Positions 44,941 to 58,743 are shown, counted from the first letter of the stretch. The stretch is DNA of 64,000 nucleotides from Malachius bipustulatus (GCA_910589415.1 OU342639.1:3356268-3420267), one strand, 5' to 3'. Notes: generated from the sequence alone by a model not told the origin. Translations and numbers: made by a program.

Positions 44941-45871
44941 TGTAATAGTCTTGAATACATAGTTTGCTATTGACATGAACAATTCAAAAACTTTTGCAAC
45001 AGACGTTACTCCTGTAACAAGAAACAATACTCAAGCAACAGTGGTTTTGTATTGTAGAGGAAAGTGGCTAATTTGAATTGTTCGATTGTAAGTAGAGTTC
45101 TCTTTACATTGTCCTTTTAAATAGATAAGTCAGACTATACGTTTTATCTGCAAAGGGTATATAACCGAAAACAAGTAACTCGCCCAAACTGCTGGTTCCA
45201 ATTTTGAATCATTTGTGACATTATTTCTGTTGGTTTCAAGTTCACGTATCCGCATATCCCTCTCTCGACTTTGAGAAGCAAGAAAATTTATTCTTTAAAA
45301 TATTGTTCATAAAAATTTTTCTTCACATAAAAAGTCTCATAAAATAAACAACACGTTCGATCAAGTAGAAAAAATATACCGCTGATCCTGCGTGGTTCAC
45401 AAGCTCGCATCTTTCATTACAAGCTAGAATGGATGGAGTTACGACCGTTACGAGACCGAGAACAGCATAGCGTCGTTTTCATTCCTCGCTAACGGAAACG
45501 GATTAGCCACATTTCCCTAACTGCGCCGCTCCGACAGGCTTGTTTGTGTTTGGGTTTTCAGATCCATCTGTAAAACAAATACCGTCCTGCTCAGTTGAAA
45601 CTCTTATTGTCTTTTTGTTATAGAAATAAACCGTGGCGAGGAAGCGGTCGCAACCGATTCAATTCCCTCCAATGCATTATACAGCCACTCTTAATTAAAG
45701 CTTAATTGATTTTATTTCTTCCATATAAAACTAATGTCCACATTAGTGAAGCGGAAAGAGCCCGCTAACTCGCTTATTTAAGGTAGAAAATTTTTTCGGA
45801 GTAGAGTAGGACTAGTAGGATATGGGACCGGTACCATCATATTGAAGGATCTTTGGGGCGCTAGAATCTCG
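44941..45871. other. Noncoding stretch, balanced composition at ~45400-45740
   Basis: No gene recognised. The 45400-45740 part is non-repetitive and may be a conserved noncoding element. Confidence 0.25.
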
Positions 45872-46502
45872 TTTTACGACACGCTCCCTTGATGCTGACA
45901 AAAGTTAAAGCCGTTTGAATCTCAGATTTGTGATTTTTTTTCACGAGTAAAAGCTGCAAAAAGTGTTTTTCTCCGTCACCGGTTTACATTGAGGAGTCTA
46001 GTTTTGTTTTTCCTTTATAGCTATGATTTAGTTAACGAAATGACATTTTTTAAATTTTCATCAGTTTTCAAAATATTCTATGTTTTGTCCGATTAATTAC
46101 CCCAATTTCTAAAAATTAACTTCCTAGAGCCGTTTATATGAAATCCTGAAGTTGAACAGATATGGGAAACAATCGCGGACAGAGAACGAGCTATAGAGCT
46201 GCGATGGCTGTTGAACAAGGAGCGGCAGAGAATAAGATTGCTCCTGTTATTTATTGAATATGTACATATGACAAAAAAATTATATGACAAAAACATAGAA
46301 TATTTTGAAAACTGAACAATGAATTTTTAAAATGCCATTTCGTTAACTAATCATAACTATGAAGTAAAAACAAAACTAAAGTCCTCAATGTAAACCGGTG
46401 ATAGAGAAAAAATACTTTGTTGAGCTTTTACCTATTAGTCATCACAAATCTGAGATTCAGAAGGCTCTATTTTTTGTCAGTACCAAAGGAGCGTGTCGTA
46501 AA
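45872..46502. mobile_element. Foldback element, ~0.63 kb
   Basis: TTTACGACACGCTCC at the left is mirrored by GGAGCGTGTCGTAAA at the right, and the arms match inward (AATCTCAGATTTGTGAT, CACCGGTTTACATTGAGGA, GTTAACGAAATG) almost to the centre near 46187. Arms ~280-300 bp. No duplication identified. Confidence 0.8.
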
Positions 46503-47384
46503 TACTCCGAATTTTTTTTTTGCATATTTTCAGCCTCTTTCCGCTCCACTAGATGTCTCTGTTTCCATTTATTTACCATAACAAGTTTTAGTTTACATTT
46601 GGTTTGGGCCCTACAAGGTATAATGATTGACTCGTATATAGGTTTTAGAATCGATTCTGGCAGGAAGATTAGCATAGCAATATCGCTTGAGTCAGTTCTT
46701 GTTTCCAATTTAAAGTATAAGCCCTTTTCAGAGGGTATTAGAAAGAAGGGTGATCATTACAGATGGTTATACTGATATCGAGCTAGAAGCTCCGCCTTGA
46801 GCTAAACCTTGTCGTTATATCGTTAAAGCAAACAAATAGATGTCTTACTATTCTTGAAGGTCAATGGTGCCGATGCATGTTCCCCTTGAGATTAATACTT
46901 TTGCTATCGCTTTCATGAAACTCTTCAAGTTGTAAACCAAGACATTCTTGTTTATTCCTCTGCTTCAAAACAGGACGTTCCTGAATCCCCTTAATCCCCT
47001 TGAACCCAATAATGTCAGCAAGTTACCTTCAGTGGAAACTCTGACGTATAGTAATATATGCTTCTATATAAGGCGATTAAAAAATCGAATATTTGGAAAG
47101 GGTATAATGTGGCCCAAAATAAGTCAAGACATTTTTGTCAATTGTTTTCTCGAAACTTACAGAATAATTTGCCCTCAGTCAGTTCAGTCTCTGGATTTTC
47201 TTGCCTGAATTTTTATAGCTTCAATACGAGGCTTAAATTTACAAAATCGGTTGGCGAGGAAAAAAGTTATAAGTATAGGTACTTCAAGAAAGAAGAGTGG
47301 TGATTTTGGATTCACCCTGTAAATACAGGTGTTGAATCGAAAATTTGAAAACCGTCTCGAGGTGAGAAATCAAGCTTCAAAATT
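46503..47384. other. Noncoding stretch
   Basis: Short frames only, none recognised. Confidence 0.3.
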
Positions 47385-49580
47385 TGATTGGAAATATTTT
47401 GAATATATGTATTGAAAAAAAAATCCAATATATTGGAAAAAAATTCAATATATTGAAAAATAAAATGTCGAACTTGTAGATTTTCTATAATACTTGGTGC
47501 CCAAATGAAATAGATTCGTTCCCAATGGAAGTAGGTGCTTTCAATTATGTTTCTGTTAAATGGCAGTGTAGTGACTTTTTAGTTTCGAGGACATAACTTT
47601 ACGCACCTTATAATTCATATAGTTTAATAGTAGTGTGCTCACTGTGCTGTTTTATGCAAATATATCATAATAATTACAAAGATACATGTCAGTAGCAACC
47701 GATTTATACAACCATCATGAATACAAATCAAATTTTGCAAGACATGTCAAGCTGTAGTTTGAGTTTGGAAGATTTAATAAAGTGCTATTTCCTCCATCAA
47801 TTAATTCATCAAGAAAAATATTTACTTATAATTTGGTAACATACAGTTACTATTTTGCAGTAAAAAATGTTAGGAATAGAGACTAGGTCAACAAAAAAAC
47901 GCGTTTTCTTTTCAAAAATTACTTGGATGGATTGTTATATAAACACATGGATTGAATAAATAGCATAAATGGCTTGTTTTTATGAACTCTCAGAAATCAT
48001 AATTGTCTTGGGCTTACGGCTCAGTGCTAAGAAGCACTCTTCAAGTAATTTAACTCCTAATGAAGGTTTAATTATTTGTCGTAGAAAAAGTGTAGTATTC
48101 TACCTGCAATAAAGCAATTAATCAGCAATTACTCACTCGAATGATTTCAACAAAATTCACGTTGACGCTCGCAGGGCAAACTTCATTCTTGTTAGTAATT
48201 GTCTACAGTGTGTGTCACAGGCATGGTACACCCCCTTTTTTTTCTTTATTTTGGAGATAATTTTTTGAAATTTGGTACGTCGAATATTCTCGATAGAGCG
48301 CACTTGTTAGCAGAATATTGAATTTTTTCCCACATTCGGTTTTTCCGGAAACGTAACCAACTTTTTATTTTTAAATGGGACATCCTATATATTATTACAT
48401 TTTTGGATTCTATACATTTGTACGAATCCAACAATACCACATAAGTACCATTTTAAATGTCGAATTTGTGTTTATTTAATTTTTTATTTCTCAATTATAT
48501 AGTGTGCCATGACTATTTCGTTTTACTCCAATTGGATCATCTAATGCTAGAAAAATCGAATTTTTGTTCAAAGTACTAAATTAAGTGATTTATGGATGAT
48601 TTATGCGCACCGGAATGATTTTCTGAGCTGGATTCATTTTTTTCAAATGGTACCATATTGGTACCGAGGTACCATCTACTAGTACTCTTAATAAGGGATA
48701 TTTTGGTGTACCAATTTTGCATCTGTGACGAACACAACTGAAATCATGGCACACTATAATTGAAACATAAAAAAATAAATAAAAACAAATTCGACATTTA
48801 AAATGGTAATTATGTAGTATTGTTGGATTCGTATAAATGTATAGAATCCAAAAATATAATAATATATAGGGTGTGGAAAAACCGGATGTGGGAAAAAATT
48901 CAATTTTCTGCTAAAAAGTGCGCTCTATCGAGAATATTATGCGACGTACCAAATTTCAAAAAATTATCTCCAAAAATAAAGAAAAAAAGGGGGTGTACCA
49001 TGCCTGTGCTGTGACACACACTGTATATTGGTATATATAGTAAAATTACATGAAATCAATTATTTTTTTATAAGCTTTACCTATTCTATAACACAATAGA
49101 ATTTTGTGATATTAACCAATACCCTTCAGTACGTACGGCTGATACGCAGGTTTAATATTGCATTTATATTCATAAGAGAATTATTATTATCATGAAAAAA
49201 ATATTATGTATGTACTGCTCCCAAAAGCATTGGAAAAAATCACTACTTAATAATATCACAGTTTACAAAATTGTTGGTTACTGAATTAAATTTTTTAAAC
49301 ATTCATAAGTTGTTTGTCATCAATAGAGTGAATGGGATGGCGATAATTATAATAATCCTTATCAGGGGTTAAATCCTCGAATGAAAACTTTTAGTTTCAC
49401 TTAGATGAAACCGAGGATGAAACAGAGAAACATGACAACAGAGGACACATTTCCATCATAAGCTTCCGCGGCTAGCTTGAGGATTAGTGAGAATGTTAAA
49501 CAAAACAAACACAAAATCACTAGTTTTTCAATATATTGGATTTTTTTTTCAATATATTCAAAATATTTCCAATATATTGA
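47385..49580. mobile_element. Possible 2.2-kb element bounded by inverted AT-rich repeats
   Basis: TTGGAAATATTTTGAATATA near 47387 recurs inverted near 49570, with the adjoining CCAATATATTGGA also shared. The AT-rich, CAATATATTG-repeating composition makes chance or satellite origin possible. A separate foldback element lies inside it. Confidence 0.4.
48206..49023. mobile_element. 818-bp foldback element with TA duplication
   Basis: Ends CAGTGTGTGTCAC inverted, flanked by TA at 48204-48205 and 49024-49025. Arms of ~390 bp match with small indels (GGCATGGTACACCCCC, GATAGAGCGCAC, TTGGATTCTATACATTTGTA). The centre is near 48600. Confidence 0.85.
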
Positions 49581-52398
49581 AAATAAAAATTTTATTATAA
49601 TTTTGTGACCCCTAGACGCTTTCGTACAGGTCTATGCAAGGTTAATTTTGATAAATTTATTTGGTCTCTCGTAATGCATTCCTGATTACTAGTAAAAAAT
49701 GTTCCGTGTACCTATTCAAGGTAACTGAAGAATTGGGAGAGTTCAAAGTTAACAAATATTACAGTGGCTGATTATTTTTTCGGAAAAATCAAATTAGTGT
49801 CTAAATTAATGTCACGTAAAATCTGGTTGAAAACTCTTATTCCAAACACATTTTCATCATGACTGTGTAAGGAATATTTTTTTGTTTCGCGCTTTTAAAA
49901 CTGAAAGTCATAGACCAAACCGTTATCAATTTTTCGAGCTTTTAAGATGTGACACAGTTGCTTCGGTCATGCGGAAAGCTAGCAGCTGGTCCAAGGGGGA
50001 GAAAAGCAGCGCGTTAGGAGCACAGTAGCTCATACCTACCAGAATATTATTGCGTCTTTATTGATACGAAGCGATGCGTCGTGTCGTCTACATAAGCAGC
50101 CATGCGACCGACGTGCCCAGCTTGCCGGAGTATGCGAAGTGTGCTGTCAAGCATTGCAGCAGTTAAGTTCAGGGGGAGGATATTTTTAGTGACTCCTAAA
50201 CATTCTCACGCACGAAATATGGTGATTACTACCGAATAATATCTTGATTATTAGAAAGGTAATTTAAATCACGGTTGCAGTAGTGAATCTAGACATATAA
50301 GAAGGTTTTTTTATAAGTATTTTTAATTTAATAATTTACTTAGTTACCTAATTTCAAATACCAATATATTTCTTCCTCAAAAAACTAACCCCATTCACGG
50401 GTAAGGTAAGGTGATTCGCTATAAAGTGGACCGTTAGACAATAGGCGGACCAGCTATCGGATTTTAGAAACTCTGTAATAACAGAAACCTCATTCGATGG
50501 GTGATATACCTATGGAATGAAAATATTTTCGAAGGTGCCGCTTCCGGGAGCAGATCAAAAGTAGACATCGACTTTTATTATTTAAATAAGTAGTAGGTAT
50601 GATGTGACGTTCTTTGCTTTTTTAATTTTTTTGACTTAGGTATACTTAACGCACCTAAGTGTAACTAAATTTTCTATAAAAACTTTCGATTCATCTCTTT
50701 TTTCATTAGAATATATGAAAATTATCATATACCATGAATGATTTTAAAATTATTTAATTATGCTTTCAAATTAAAAAAAATATGTACACAAACTTTAGTA
50801 TGAACATTTATCGGGAGAAAATCCATATTTAGAATTAAAAGAAAAAGTAGAAAGATACTGACGGTTAGATTTGGGAGAATGGCCGATGAGTGACTGCCTA
50901 GGTCGAGATGAGACAGTCAAGAGTGTTAGGAGATACGAGATCTGCCTCCCGTTCACCGGCGTGTCACTATTAATGCGTGCACTGGATTTCCGTTATCTAG
51001 ATAAATGGATGCATGAGTTAAACTACCGTTCCTCGGAATATTTATACATCCTCCGTTACAAGAGGCCGGGGATCAACGGAGTAGCTAAGTTGGGGGCTGC
51101 TTGCCCCCGCCGTGCGATTTCTCTTTCTAAGGAAATGAACTCCCATTTTCAAACCAGAAAGCGGGAATATAATAATCAAGAAGTTATTATTTGAGTACAA
51201 AATTAATTACAATTGAAGACTAAATCTAGTATCTTTCTTTGGGTATAGGAATGGTAGAAAATTATGGTACCTTTGGCTCAGACAGTGCATGTCTTATGAT
51301 CCGCAACCAATATGGGTTTTAAATAAGAAAGGTATGTATTAATTGTAGATATTATAAATATGTAATAAATATGCCGGAGGCTACACCTATTTTGTATATC
51401 CATAGCTTAAAATCAATAAGTTTTTTTCTGTAAGTACAAAGTTGGAAAAATTCAAGTTATACTAATAATATCTAATAAAGGAAATATTTATTTCTTCTTG
51501 ATGCATGTACCAGAAACATAAAAAACATAAAAACAAGAACTTTTAAGATAACTTGTTTTAAACATTCGAAGATCTTGAAAAGAAATAATCATGATGACAT
51601 AAAGTTACTAATGAGTTGGTCTAATAGTTCGATGAAAGTGCATTCCGAATTATTTTACTGTAATAATAAGCCAAAGGACATACAATGCGATTTCAGTTTT
51701 CTTGTTCTTAGAGCTTGCAATTTGTCTACCGCCTTTGCCTGATAATAAATTAAACGAAAGCTGCTGCCTTGATAGATGTGTTCGATAAAGTTTTCCAAGT
51801 TCGAAATTAGGATATTTGTGCTACTGCTGTATAATTAGAAATGGAGAGAAATTCCCATTCTTTGTTTTCATTCTTGTACTTTAATTAAGACTCACAAATG
51901 CCCAAATGCCAGGTGCCTTCTGTTCATTTTGCACCTCCAGTTCTTAATGTTAAATTAAAAAGCGGTTTAAATATAATTTAATAAGAATTCAGTGAACGTC
52001 CTCCATCACCTGTACTTGGCTCAAATTGAAAACAGAATTCGGGAACTTATATAATTTATATTCGAACAGATTATAACTTCATCGAGGTAAATTTTTAATT
52101 TAGGAAAACCCGAATGTCGCACGTAACTTTTAAATTTTATAAATATGATTACGTTTTAAAATTACTAAAATAGTGGAAATTCGATACCATCCCTGAACTA
52201 TCTTAAATATACAGGGTGTTGAAATACTCTTGGAAAAATCAAGAACATACCAAGGTACGTTGCTGTGGGATTCCAAAAATCGGAACAAAACATTCTTCAT
52301 TTTGTTTCCGAAATATCGCAATAATTTCTTTTTAAAGTATGGCAAAATTGCATTGAATTTTAAAATAAGGGCAAACTTTATTTAATATTGTTCTTCTA
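49581..52398. other. Noncoding stretch with a GC-richer patch at 50860-51190
   Basis: No supportable gene. A 107-codon frame occupies the patch (50871-51194, plus) with no recognised domain; the patch may be a conserved noncoding element. CAGGGTGTTGAAATAC at 52212 is a lone end of the CAGGGTG-type element group. Confidence 0.3.
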
Positions 52399-53395
52399 CA
52401 GGGTGCACCATGTATCCTTCTCTATATTGCTATCTCCTGAACGCTAAGAGATACAGGGTCGGTTGAATTAGAGAAAAGATGCGCAGTTTTGTGTCCATCT
52501 CGAATTCGTCAAAACATGCAAGATATCTGTGACCGTTCCTGAAATATCCTGAAAAAACTGAAAAATCGAGATTTCTTATTTTCCTCATATCTTTTTTATT
52601 ATTGGAAATGTATAAATAATTTTTTGTAGGCTTACATAAGCCGTTAAGATCTATCCATCTGATATTTCAAAAATTTTCAAGGCCTACTAGATCCAAGAGT
52701 TTTCACAGTCAACTTTCGTTTTTCTTATGGCCGCCATATTATTTTTTTATGTCGTTCGATATGAAAAAAATAATGGAAACCAAAAATTAATAAACTTCAA
52801 AAAAAAATTTTTAAATTTTTATTCTTAATTTTTCAAAGAAAAACCAAAAAAAAAATTGTCGAAAAACGTCAACATTTGTAAAATACGCCGAAATAGTGCT
52901 TGCCTTACGGTTTTTTAATTTATCTATGAAATTCGGTCTTAAAAGTTGTCTTTTTTGCAAAGAAAAAAGAAGAATAAAAATTTTTTTTATTTATTTTTTG
53001 AAGTTTAACAATTTTTAGTTTTTATGATTTTTTTATACCGACCAACATAAAAAAACAATATGGTGGTCATAAGAAAAACGAAAGTTGACTATGAAAATCC
53101 TGGGATCTAGTCGGCTTTGAAAATTTTTGAAATGTCAGATGGGTAGCTCTTGACGACTTATGTAAGCGCACAAAAAAATTATTTATTAATCTCCAATAAT
53201 AAAAAAGATATGGAAAAAATAAGAAATCTCGATTTTTCAGTTTTTTCAGGATATTTCAGGAACGGTCACAGATATTTTGTATGTCTTGTCTGATTCAAGA
53301 TGGCCACAAAATTGCGCTTCTTTGGACTTATTTAACCGACCCTGTATCTGTTTAAGAGATATAGCAATATAGAGAGGCATACATGGTGCACCCTG
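52399..53395. mobile_element. 997-bp foldback element with TA duplication
   Basis: Ends CAGGGTGCACCATGTAT inverted, flanked by TA at 52397-52398 and 53396-53397. Arms match almost to the centre (~52890), e.g. GCAATATAGAGA-type ends, ATTTCAGGAACGGTCACAGAT, TCAACTTTCGTTTTTCTTATG. A partial relative starts near 63660. Confidence 0.85.
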
Positions 53396-54999
53396 TATAT
53401 TATAGAAGATATAGAAGATTTTTTTTATGAAAGCATATTAATGATAGCGGTTAATGAGATATACTTTAGCCCGTGAGTACTCTTATATTAACAAAACTTA
53501 TATCAATATCTCAATCTTTAATAATTATTATATTACTCTCATCCCTATAAGCTCTGCAGTTTGGATTCACCAATCAAATAGCAGCTTATCGTAATTCGAT
53601 TTAATAAGAAGTTGTATATCTCTCCATATAAGTATAAGATTTTTACATAGATGGATAGCCATTGGGAGATATTCATTTTGAAGAGGGTAAAAACTGAAAT
53701 TTTAGTGAGGGTTACGGGAAGCATATTTGTAGGCAATATCGAGAATACCAAGAATACGTCGTCGTCGTTAAGAAATCGAAAGGAAGGGATTTCAAGATGC
53801 ACAGGTGGTGCAAATGGACACAGACCTCGCGGACTAGACCATATGTGCATATGATAAATAACACCTAATCTATACCTATAAAACGATGCGAAAGCATACT
53901 AAACAGCCATCACTTGGACATCAGTTTTGCTTTTGTTTCTGATCACACTAAGCTTATCTTTCAGTATGATGGTGTGTTTGATGGTTTATGTATACATACT
54001 TAGTTGTAAATTAAAATTCTCCTTCACTTAGGTGTATCAAAATGACCCAGATCAAATTGATCTGTATAAAATATCGCAGATAAATAATTTATTCAGAGGT
54101 GAATAATAAATTGTCTTTAGCTTCTGTTTGGTTGCATTAAATCAAGGTGAACGTATTATTAATCAAAAACAGATTACTACTTATTCTCTCAAATGAAGAT
54201 ATACAGATATAAAATATAATCAGAGAAGGCGGCAACATTTAAAAGGTCATCTTGAATAAACTGTGGGTACTGGAAAATATTTATCCACATGCACTGTCGA
54301 AAGGGAATATTTAACGATTTTTTTCTTTTGATTTGAAAATTGGATTAGCAAGAAATTTCTTTCTATAAGCTTTCTGATTAATTTTATTTTAAGTATTGTA
54401 CAAAGACCCGTTCTTCTTATTGTGGAAGTCAGATGACATTTTTTGAGTAATATCGGTCGAGTCGTTTAAAAATCGGCCATTTTAATTTTCGTAAACTTGG
54501 TATTTTTTGAACACCTGCTGCATATGCCAGATAGAGCAAAATCTACAAAGCCAATAAAGTAACATGATAGGCAGATCGTTCGTGAAATAAATTTTGATGC
54601 ATGTACGAAAATTAGCGTTTTTGTTATTAATTTGTCAGAGTTAGGGCTTATCTTACACCGTGGCCCTAAGTGAAATTAAATGCACGATAGAGACAGGCAT
54701 ACAGGAATTATTGGAAATTAATTGGCGAGATAAGAGATGTCTCATCATGCAGTGAGGGAACTACTACATGCAAGTAATAAACAGATGTTATTTCTCAAAA
54801 ATTGTTTGAAAATTAAAAGCAACGTTTAAAAAAAAATGACTCGACAAACATTGAAGGGTTTGATAGAATTAGGTAGGTGAATTGATGATATATTAGGAGA
54901 AGGGTTCACGTGTAGGGAGAAACGTCTGCTTTTTCAAGAGAGTTCGGAAAACTGTGTGATAATTCTGCTCGTTTATGGCAGACTAGGTATCAAGGTTCC
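53396..54999. other. Noncoding stretch; 54420-54550 related to the 18-kb repeat
   Basis: TCGGTCGAGTCGTTTAAAAAT followed by GGCCATTTTAATTTTCG resembles TCGGTCAAGCTGTTTAAAAAT in the 18.2-kb repeat. Nothing else recognised. Confidence 0.35.
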
Positions 55000-55420
55000 G
55001 CTCCTTGCTTCGTCGTTCCTTCGGTGGGTCGGTGAACGATGCCAGCCGCCCCATCGGCCATCCTGCCGCCCGCGATCACTATAGCTGTTTACACCGACCG
55101 GTATTGCGGCGGTGGCGACCGAAGGACCGAGAGCTGGCATTGCTGGCCTCGGGAGTGGCTTGCTATTTCAAGCAGAATAAACACATGGCTGTTTTCTTTG
55201 TTCCGGCAAACTAAACAACCATTCTCGAATCTAAACAGGCCGTCCAGTCCCAAATTCAATTTAGTCTTTGCATGCGGCTATATCGTAAAGCGTCAACACA
55301 ACTACGGCGACCGCTCTCACTCTGTTCTCTTCTCGCCCGTGCTTGGAACTGCAGACTCCCACTTCAGGACATCGCCGGTCGGTGCTCTTTATTTAGATCT
55401 CTTTACCCCTTTTCTGTTCT
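55000..55420. promoter_or_regulatory. GC-rich island
   Basis: CG-rich, non-repetitive. A 127-codon frame (55039-55422, plus) has no recognised domain. May be regulatory or an untranslated exon. Confidence 0.25.
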
Positions 55421-56289
55421 AAAAACATCATTGTACACAAACTTTCTTATTCCCCAAGTTTTTAATCTTAAATGACACCTGATAAGCAGCAGCTAATAAA
55501 TTTCAAATGTATTGTATGTACCATATTCTGTTAGTTGTATTTGAATTAATCGTCATAAGTATAATAATTAAATAAATTAAATAATTCGTTAGAAACCAAA
55601 ATTTGTAATGAAGTTAAAACTGCTCCGGCTTCCGAAAAAATATCTCAGACAAAATCTTTTTAAAACCTCTGCGTACTTCGTCTATCACTTCGAACTTCAT
55701 TACAAATTTTGGGTGGGCCACTCCAATTATTCTTCAAGATTTTTTATGTGAACGTTATGGAAGCAGATAACATTTTAGAAATATAGATGTATATAACGTC
55801 GTATTTTTGCAGATAATTTTTGAGGAAGAATTAGTTTTTTGTCAGTTTTTTGCCCAATTGTGCAAAAGTAAGAAAAGATAAACCTTTTTGATGAATAAGC
55901 TTTAATAGCTGATTCTTCTATTTGGAGGTCTCTCAGTAGGAGTCAATAAAAACCGATTCTGACAGTAAACTTTGCTAAAAATATTTCAGCTGCAGGGCTG
56001 GTTTTGTAAATTGTTTGTGTAACTAAAAGTAATACCTAAAGAGTTCTTAATACATACATATTTCGAATAAATCATACCTATAATAGCAGGTAAGGAACTA
56101 AAGATGATGACAGCATTGTTCTGGATTTAATTTTAATCAAAAGAGCTATCGACATAATTATTAATTTGCTATCAAAAACGAATAATCCAGTTGAGGATAT
56201 ATTTATACACCTATACCCATCAACTTAATTTTTATATTGAGAACAAAATTATTTATGACTGCATATGCACACTAATAATTTCTGCTGAT

Positions 56290-56760
56290 ATAATGAGCTG
56301 TGACATCATCAGCATCAGTCCCAGAGCTGACATAGCCACGTATTCGGGGACGGCGCATCAGCCAGAGGCGGCGGCTCTGCCATTTCAATCGTGCACCGCA
56401 CATAAACACAAGTCAGTAATCTCCGCGCTTCATATCGGAGACATCTGGTCCAAACTCTTTCAATTAAGATGAAAAATCCGAGTGCATTAGTGCGGGCGGC
56501 GGGGTTGTCGGCAGCGCAGGGGCGAGAGGCGAGGGAGACGGTCTTGATTAGAAAGGACAGACGCGTTCCGCATTTATTTCCGGGGGTGGCGTACCCGCGG
56601 CGGCGGAAACAGGGTGGCAGAGATGACGCCGCCGACTCCATCGCTGTACTTCAACACTGTGTGGCCATGAGAATACCAGTCTTGCGTCATTCTTGTCCGA
56701 ACTCGATGTATGATCATCGGCATAGACATGCAGGTCCATTTGCGCGATAATTACTGATCC
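56290..56760. promoter_or_regulatory. GC-rich island ~0.5 kb downstream (minus sense) of the candidate exons
   Basis: CG-rich block with GGCGGCGGGG and GCGGCGGCGG runs. Open frames exist on both strands but none is recognised. On the minus strand it lies after the exon at 57251-57403, so it could hold an intronic enhancer or a further exon. Confidence 0.3.
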
Positions 56761-57250
56761 GGACAGGACAAATTAGGATCTGACCTATAAATCCGGAAAT
56801 AATGCTAGGCTAGATCTGTAATCGGACTCTAGGCTACAAGCCAGAAATTAAGATTTTATTATTTTCAGTAGACGTATAAATATGATCTTCAAAAAATCAT
56901 ATAGGTACCTATTAGAAGCCTATAACTTCAAACTTTTCTAATATACCTAACTTATATTCTCATTATAAAATACTAATTTAAGCTCGGGTTATATAAAAGC
57001 AGTACCTAAATCTAAATCTCTACTAAATCAGTACTAACTAAATCTCCAAAATCTGTATCGAATAAGTAATAAAAACTATTTTAAAATTCCAAAAATATTC
57101 AAAAATTACTATATCCACTTAAATAAGACGCTTAAAGATTTGTTTGCTTTTTTACTAAAGAAAATATAAAATATTATGATTATGAGCATGTCTAATAAGT
57201 AATAAGAGATACGATTGTTTATAAATGAATCAAAGAATCAAACAGCTTAC

Positions 57251-57403
57251 CTGCTGATGATCGGCGTCTTCGCCGCCGGACTGCCCAGCGCTGCTGTCGT
57301 CGGGCGACGTTGCTGACAATGGCCTCTGGTGTGTAGTTGATAAGTTTATAGCTCCGTATCCATTTATGTCCTGGTCTTGGTCCTGGTCCATAGTTCCATC
57401 GTC
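57251..57403 (-). CDS. Candidate internal exon of an unidentified gene (51 codons)
   Basis: On the minus strand ATTTTTTCAG at 57413-57404 is an acceptor and CAG|GTAAGC at 57253-57245 a near-consensus donor. The 153 bp between them are exactly 51 codons, open in the frame DDGTMDQDQDQDINGYGA ... NLSTTHQRPLSATSPDDSS ... GGEDADHQQ. The peptide is acidic, Asp/Gln/Ser-rich and has no fold I recognise, as in linkers of transcription factors. AINLS loosely resembles a CtBP-binding PxDLS motif, which is speculation. The upstream candidate exon at 58018-58069 ends in the matching phase. Arg-rich reading in another frame is likely a shadow. Confidence 0.5.
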
Positions 57404-58017
57404 CTGAAAAAATGTCCCCCATATTTCTATTCTGCATCTTGTTCAAAATGTTTTTGCTTACATTAAATTTGTGTATGACTTGCTATGGCTTGTTTATTTT
57501 CAACGAGAGTCTATGTATAAGTTTTCTGCTGAAGCTTCGAATGTAGGTATAGGGATGTAAAAAAAGTCTACTTTTCAATGGACGATTAATAAAAAAACGG
57601 TAAGTAAATAAGTCTCAGCAGCCCCTATATTAACCAATTAAGTGATCAAGAAACTATAGGCTGCGTTAATAAGAAGCAGGGGCACTTATTTTTAAAGATA
57701 TTCCCTATATATATCATTGCCTCTTTCTATAGTCATCTAAAGTTATTCCCCACTCCAGTTTGGATAATAATAATAGCAGCATGAAGTTAGAAGGTCTAAC
57801 ATTGCCACGCATATGCGGGAATAAATCGAGGAACATAATCTCTGTCACTATCTGGCGATGCGCCGAAGAATGTAAAATAAACAAGCCGAAAACGGGATAG
57901 AGGCGGCGATGCGAGCGTTATGGGTCTCTGGGTAGTCCGTACACCTCCTGTAGCCCCAATTAGGCCTACCATGCAACTGGGGAATGAAGGATTCTGGTGA
58001 GACTCTCGCCCCATTAC

Positions 58018-58069
58018 CTGATAACAACCGTCCAAGTCACTGCTGTCTGATGGGTGGCCGATTAGGCTT
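58018..58069 (-). CDS. Candidate upstream exon of the same gene (17 codons plus one base)
   Basis: Minus strand: GACTCTTTAG acceptor at 58079-58070, then 52 bp, then CAG|GTAATG donor at 58020-58012. Reading with one leftover base gives SLIGHPSDSSDLDGCYQ, ending on a codon boundary, so it splices in phase 0 to the exon at 57403 across a 614-bp intron. The Ser/Asp-rich character agrees with that exon. The pyrimidine tract is weak and the exon short, so it is less sure than its neighbour. Earlier exons would lie right of here. Confidence 0.35.
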
Positions 58070-58349
58070 CTAAAGAGTCAAATCTGAATGTTTATTATCA
58101 CCATACCATTATACACAGGATTACTCTTTAATAACGCATTTCCCGCGTAGTACCTATAAAAAATTGTACAAATTCTTGCTCGATAATTGAGCGAGATATA
58201 AAGGTTCAGTGTGGACTTTAAAACAATAGACTTATGATATGAGGTCTGTCGGTGTCAATGTTAAATTAATTTCATTACAAGTTTTTAATTGTTCGATAAA
58301 ACGAATAAAAGTTTGATTGTTGAAATTTGAAAGATATTTTTTTTTAATA

Positions 58350-58743
58350 GAGGATTTTTTGATGCTTGGCGAATTTCATCGAAATGCTGCTGGAGTTGCT
58401 ACATAGAGATTACGCTCATAGATTTCCAGACCGATTGCATCCTGATGCGAATGTTAAAACGAGGCTGCAGCAACGACCGCAAGAACTGGATCTCTGATTC
58501 CTAGCGGTTCAGACCGTGGTCGTTCACGAAATGTTGTGACACCTCGGGTTGAAGCACAATAAACTCTGAGAATAAATGAAGAGGAAGCATAAGAAGCATA
58601 GACGATGGGTTTGAGTATACCGATTTCTTGTGGCTGGTTCAATCCCTTTTGCCTCAAGATTTTGGACTGCTTGTAAATGTCTGCGACTGCCTGCTTCAAG
58701 CAGCAACGAAATATAATAATTTAATTTCCTCCATCCTAATATA
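58350..58743 (+). pseudogene. Tc1/mariner-like transposase relic, N-terminal part
   Basis: Around 58377-58500 the plus strand gives LGEFHRNAAGVAT and, after a frameshift, DYAHRFPDRLHPDANVKTRLQQ, the helix-turn-helix-type N-terminal sequence of a transposase family frequent in insects. The stretch from 58500 to 58740 is too decayed to read. It continues after the foldback insertion at 59614. Confidence 0.5.

Noticed and set aside
50871..51194. 107-codon plus-strand frame
   Set aside because: No recognised domain; kept only as a GC-richer patch.
55039..55422. 127-codon plus-strand frame in a GC-rich island
   Set aside because: GC-rich DNA has few stops; no family resemblance or splice support.
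57219..57446. Arg-rich 75-codon minus-strand frame overlapping the candidate exon
   Set aside because: Crosses both splice sites and is in a different phase from the spliced reading; treated as a shadow.
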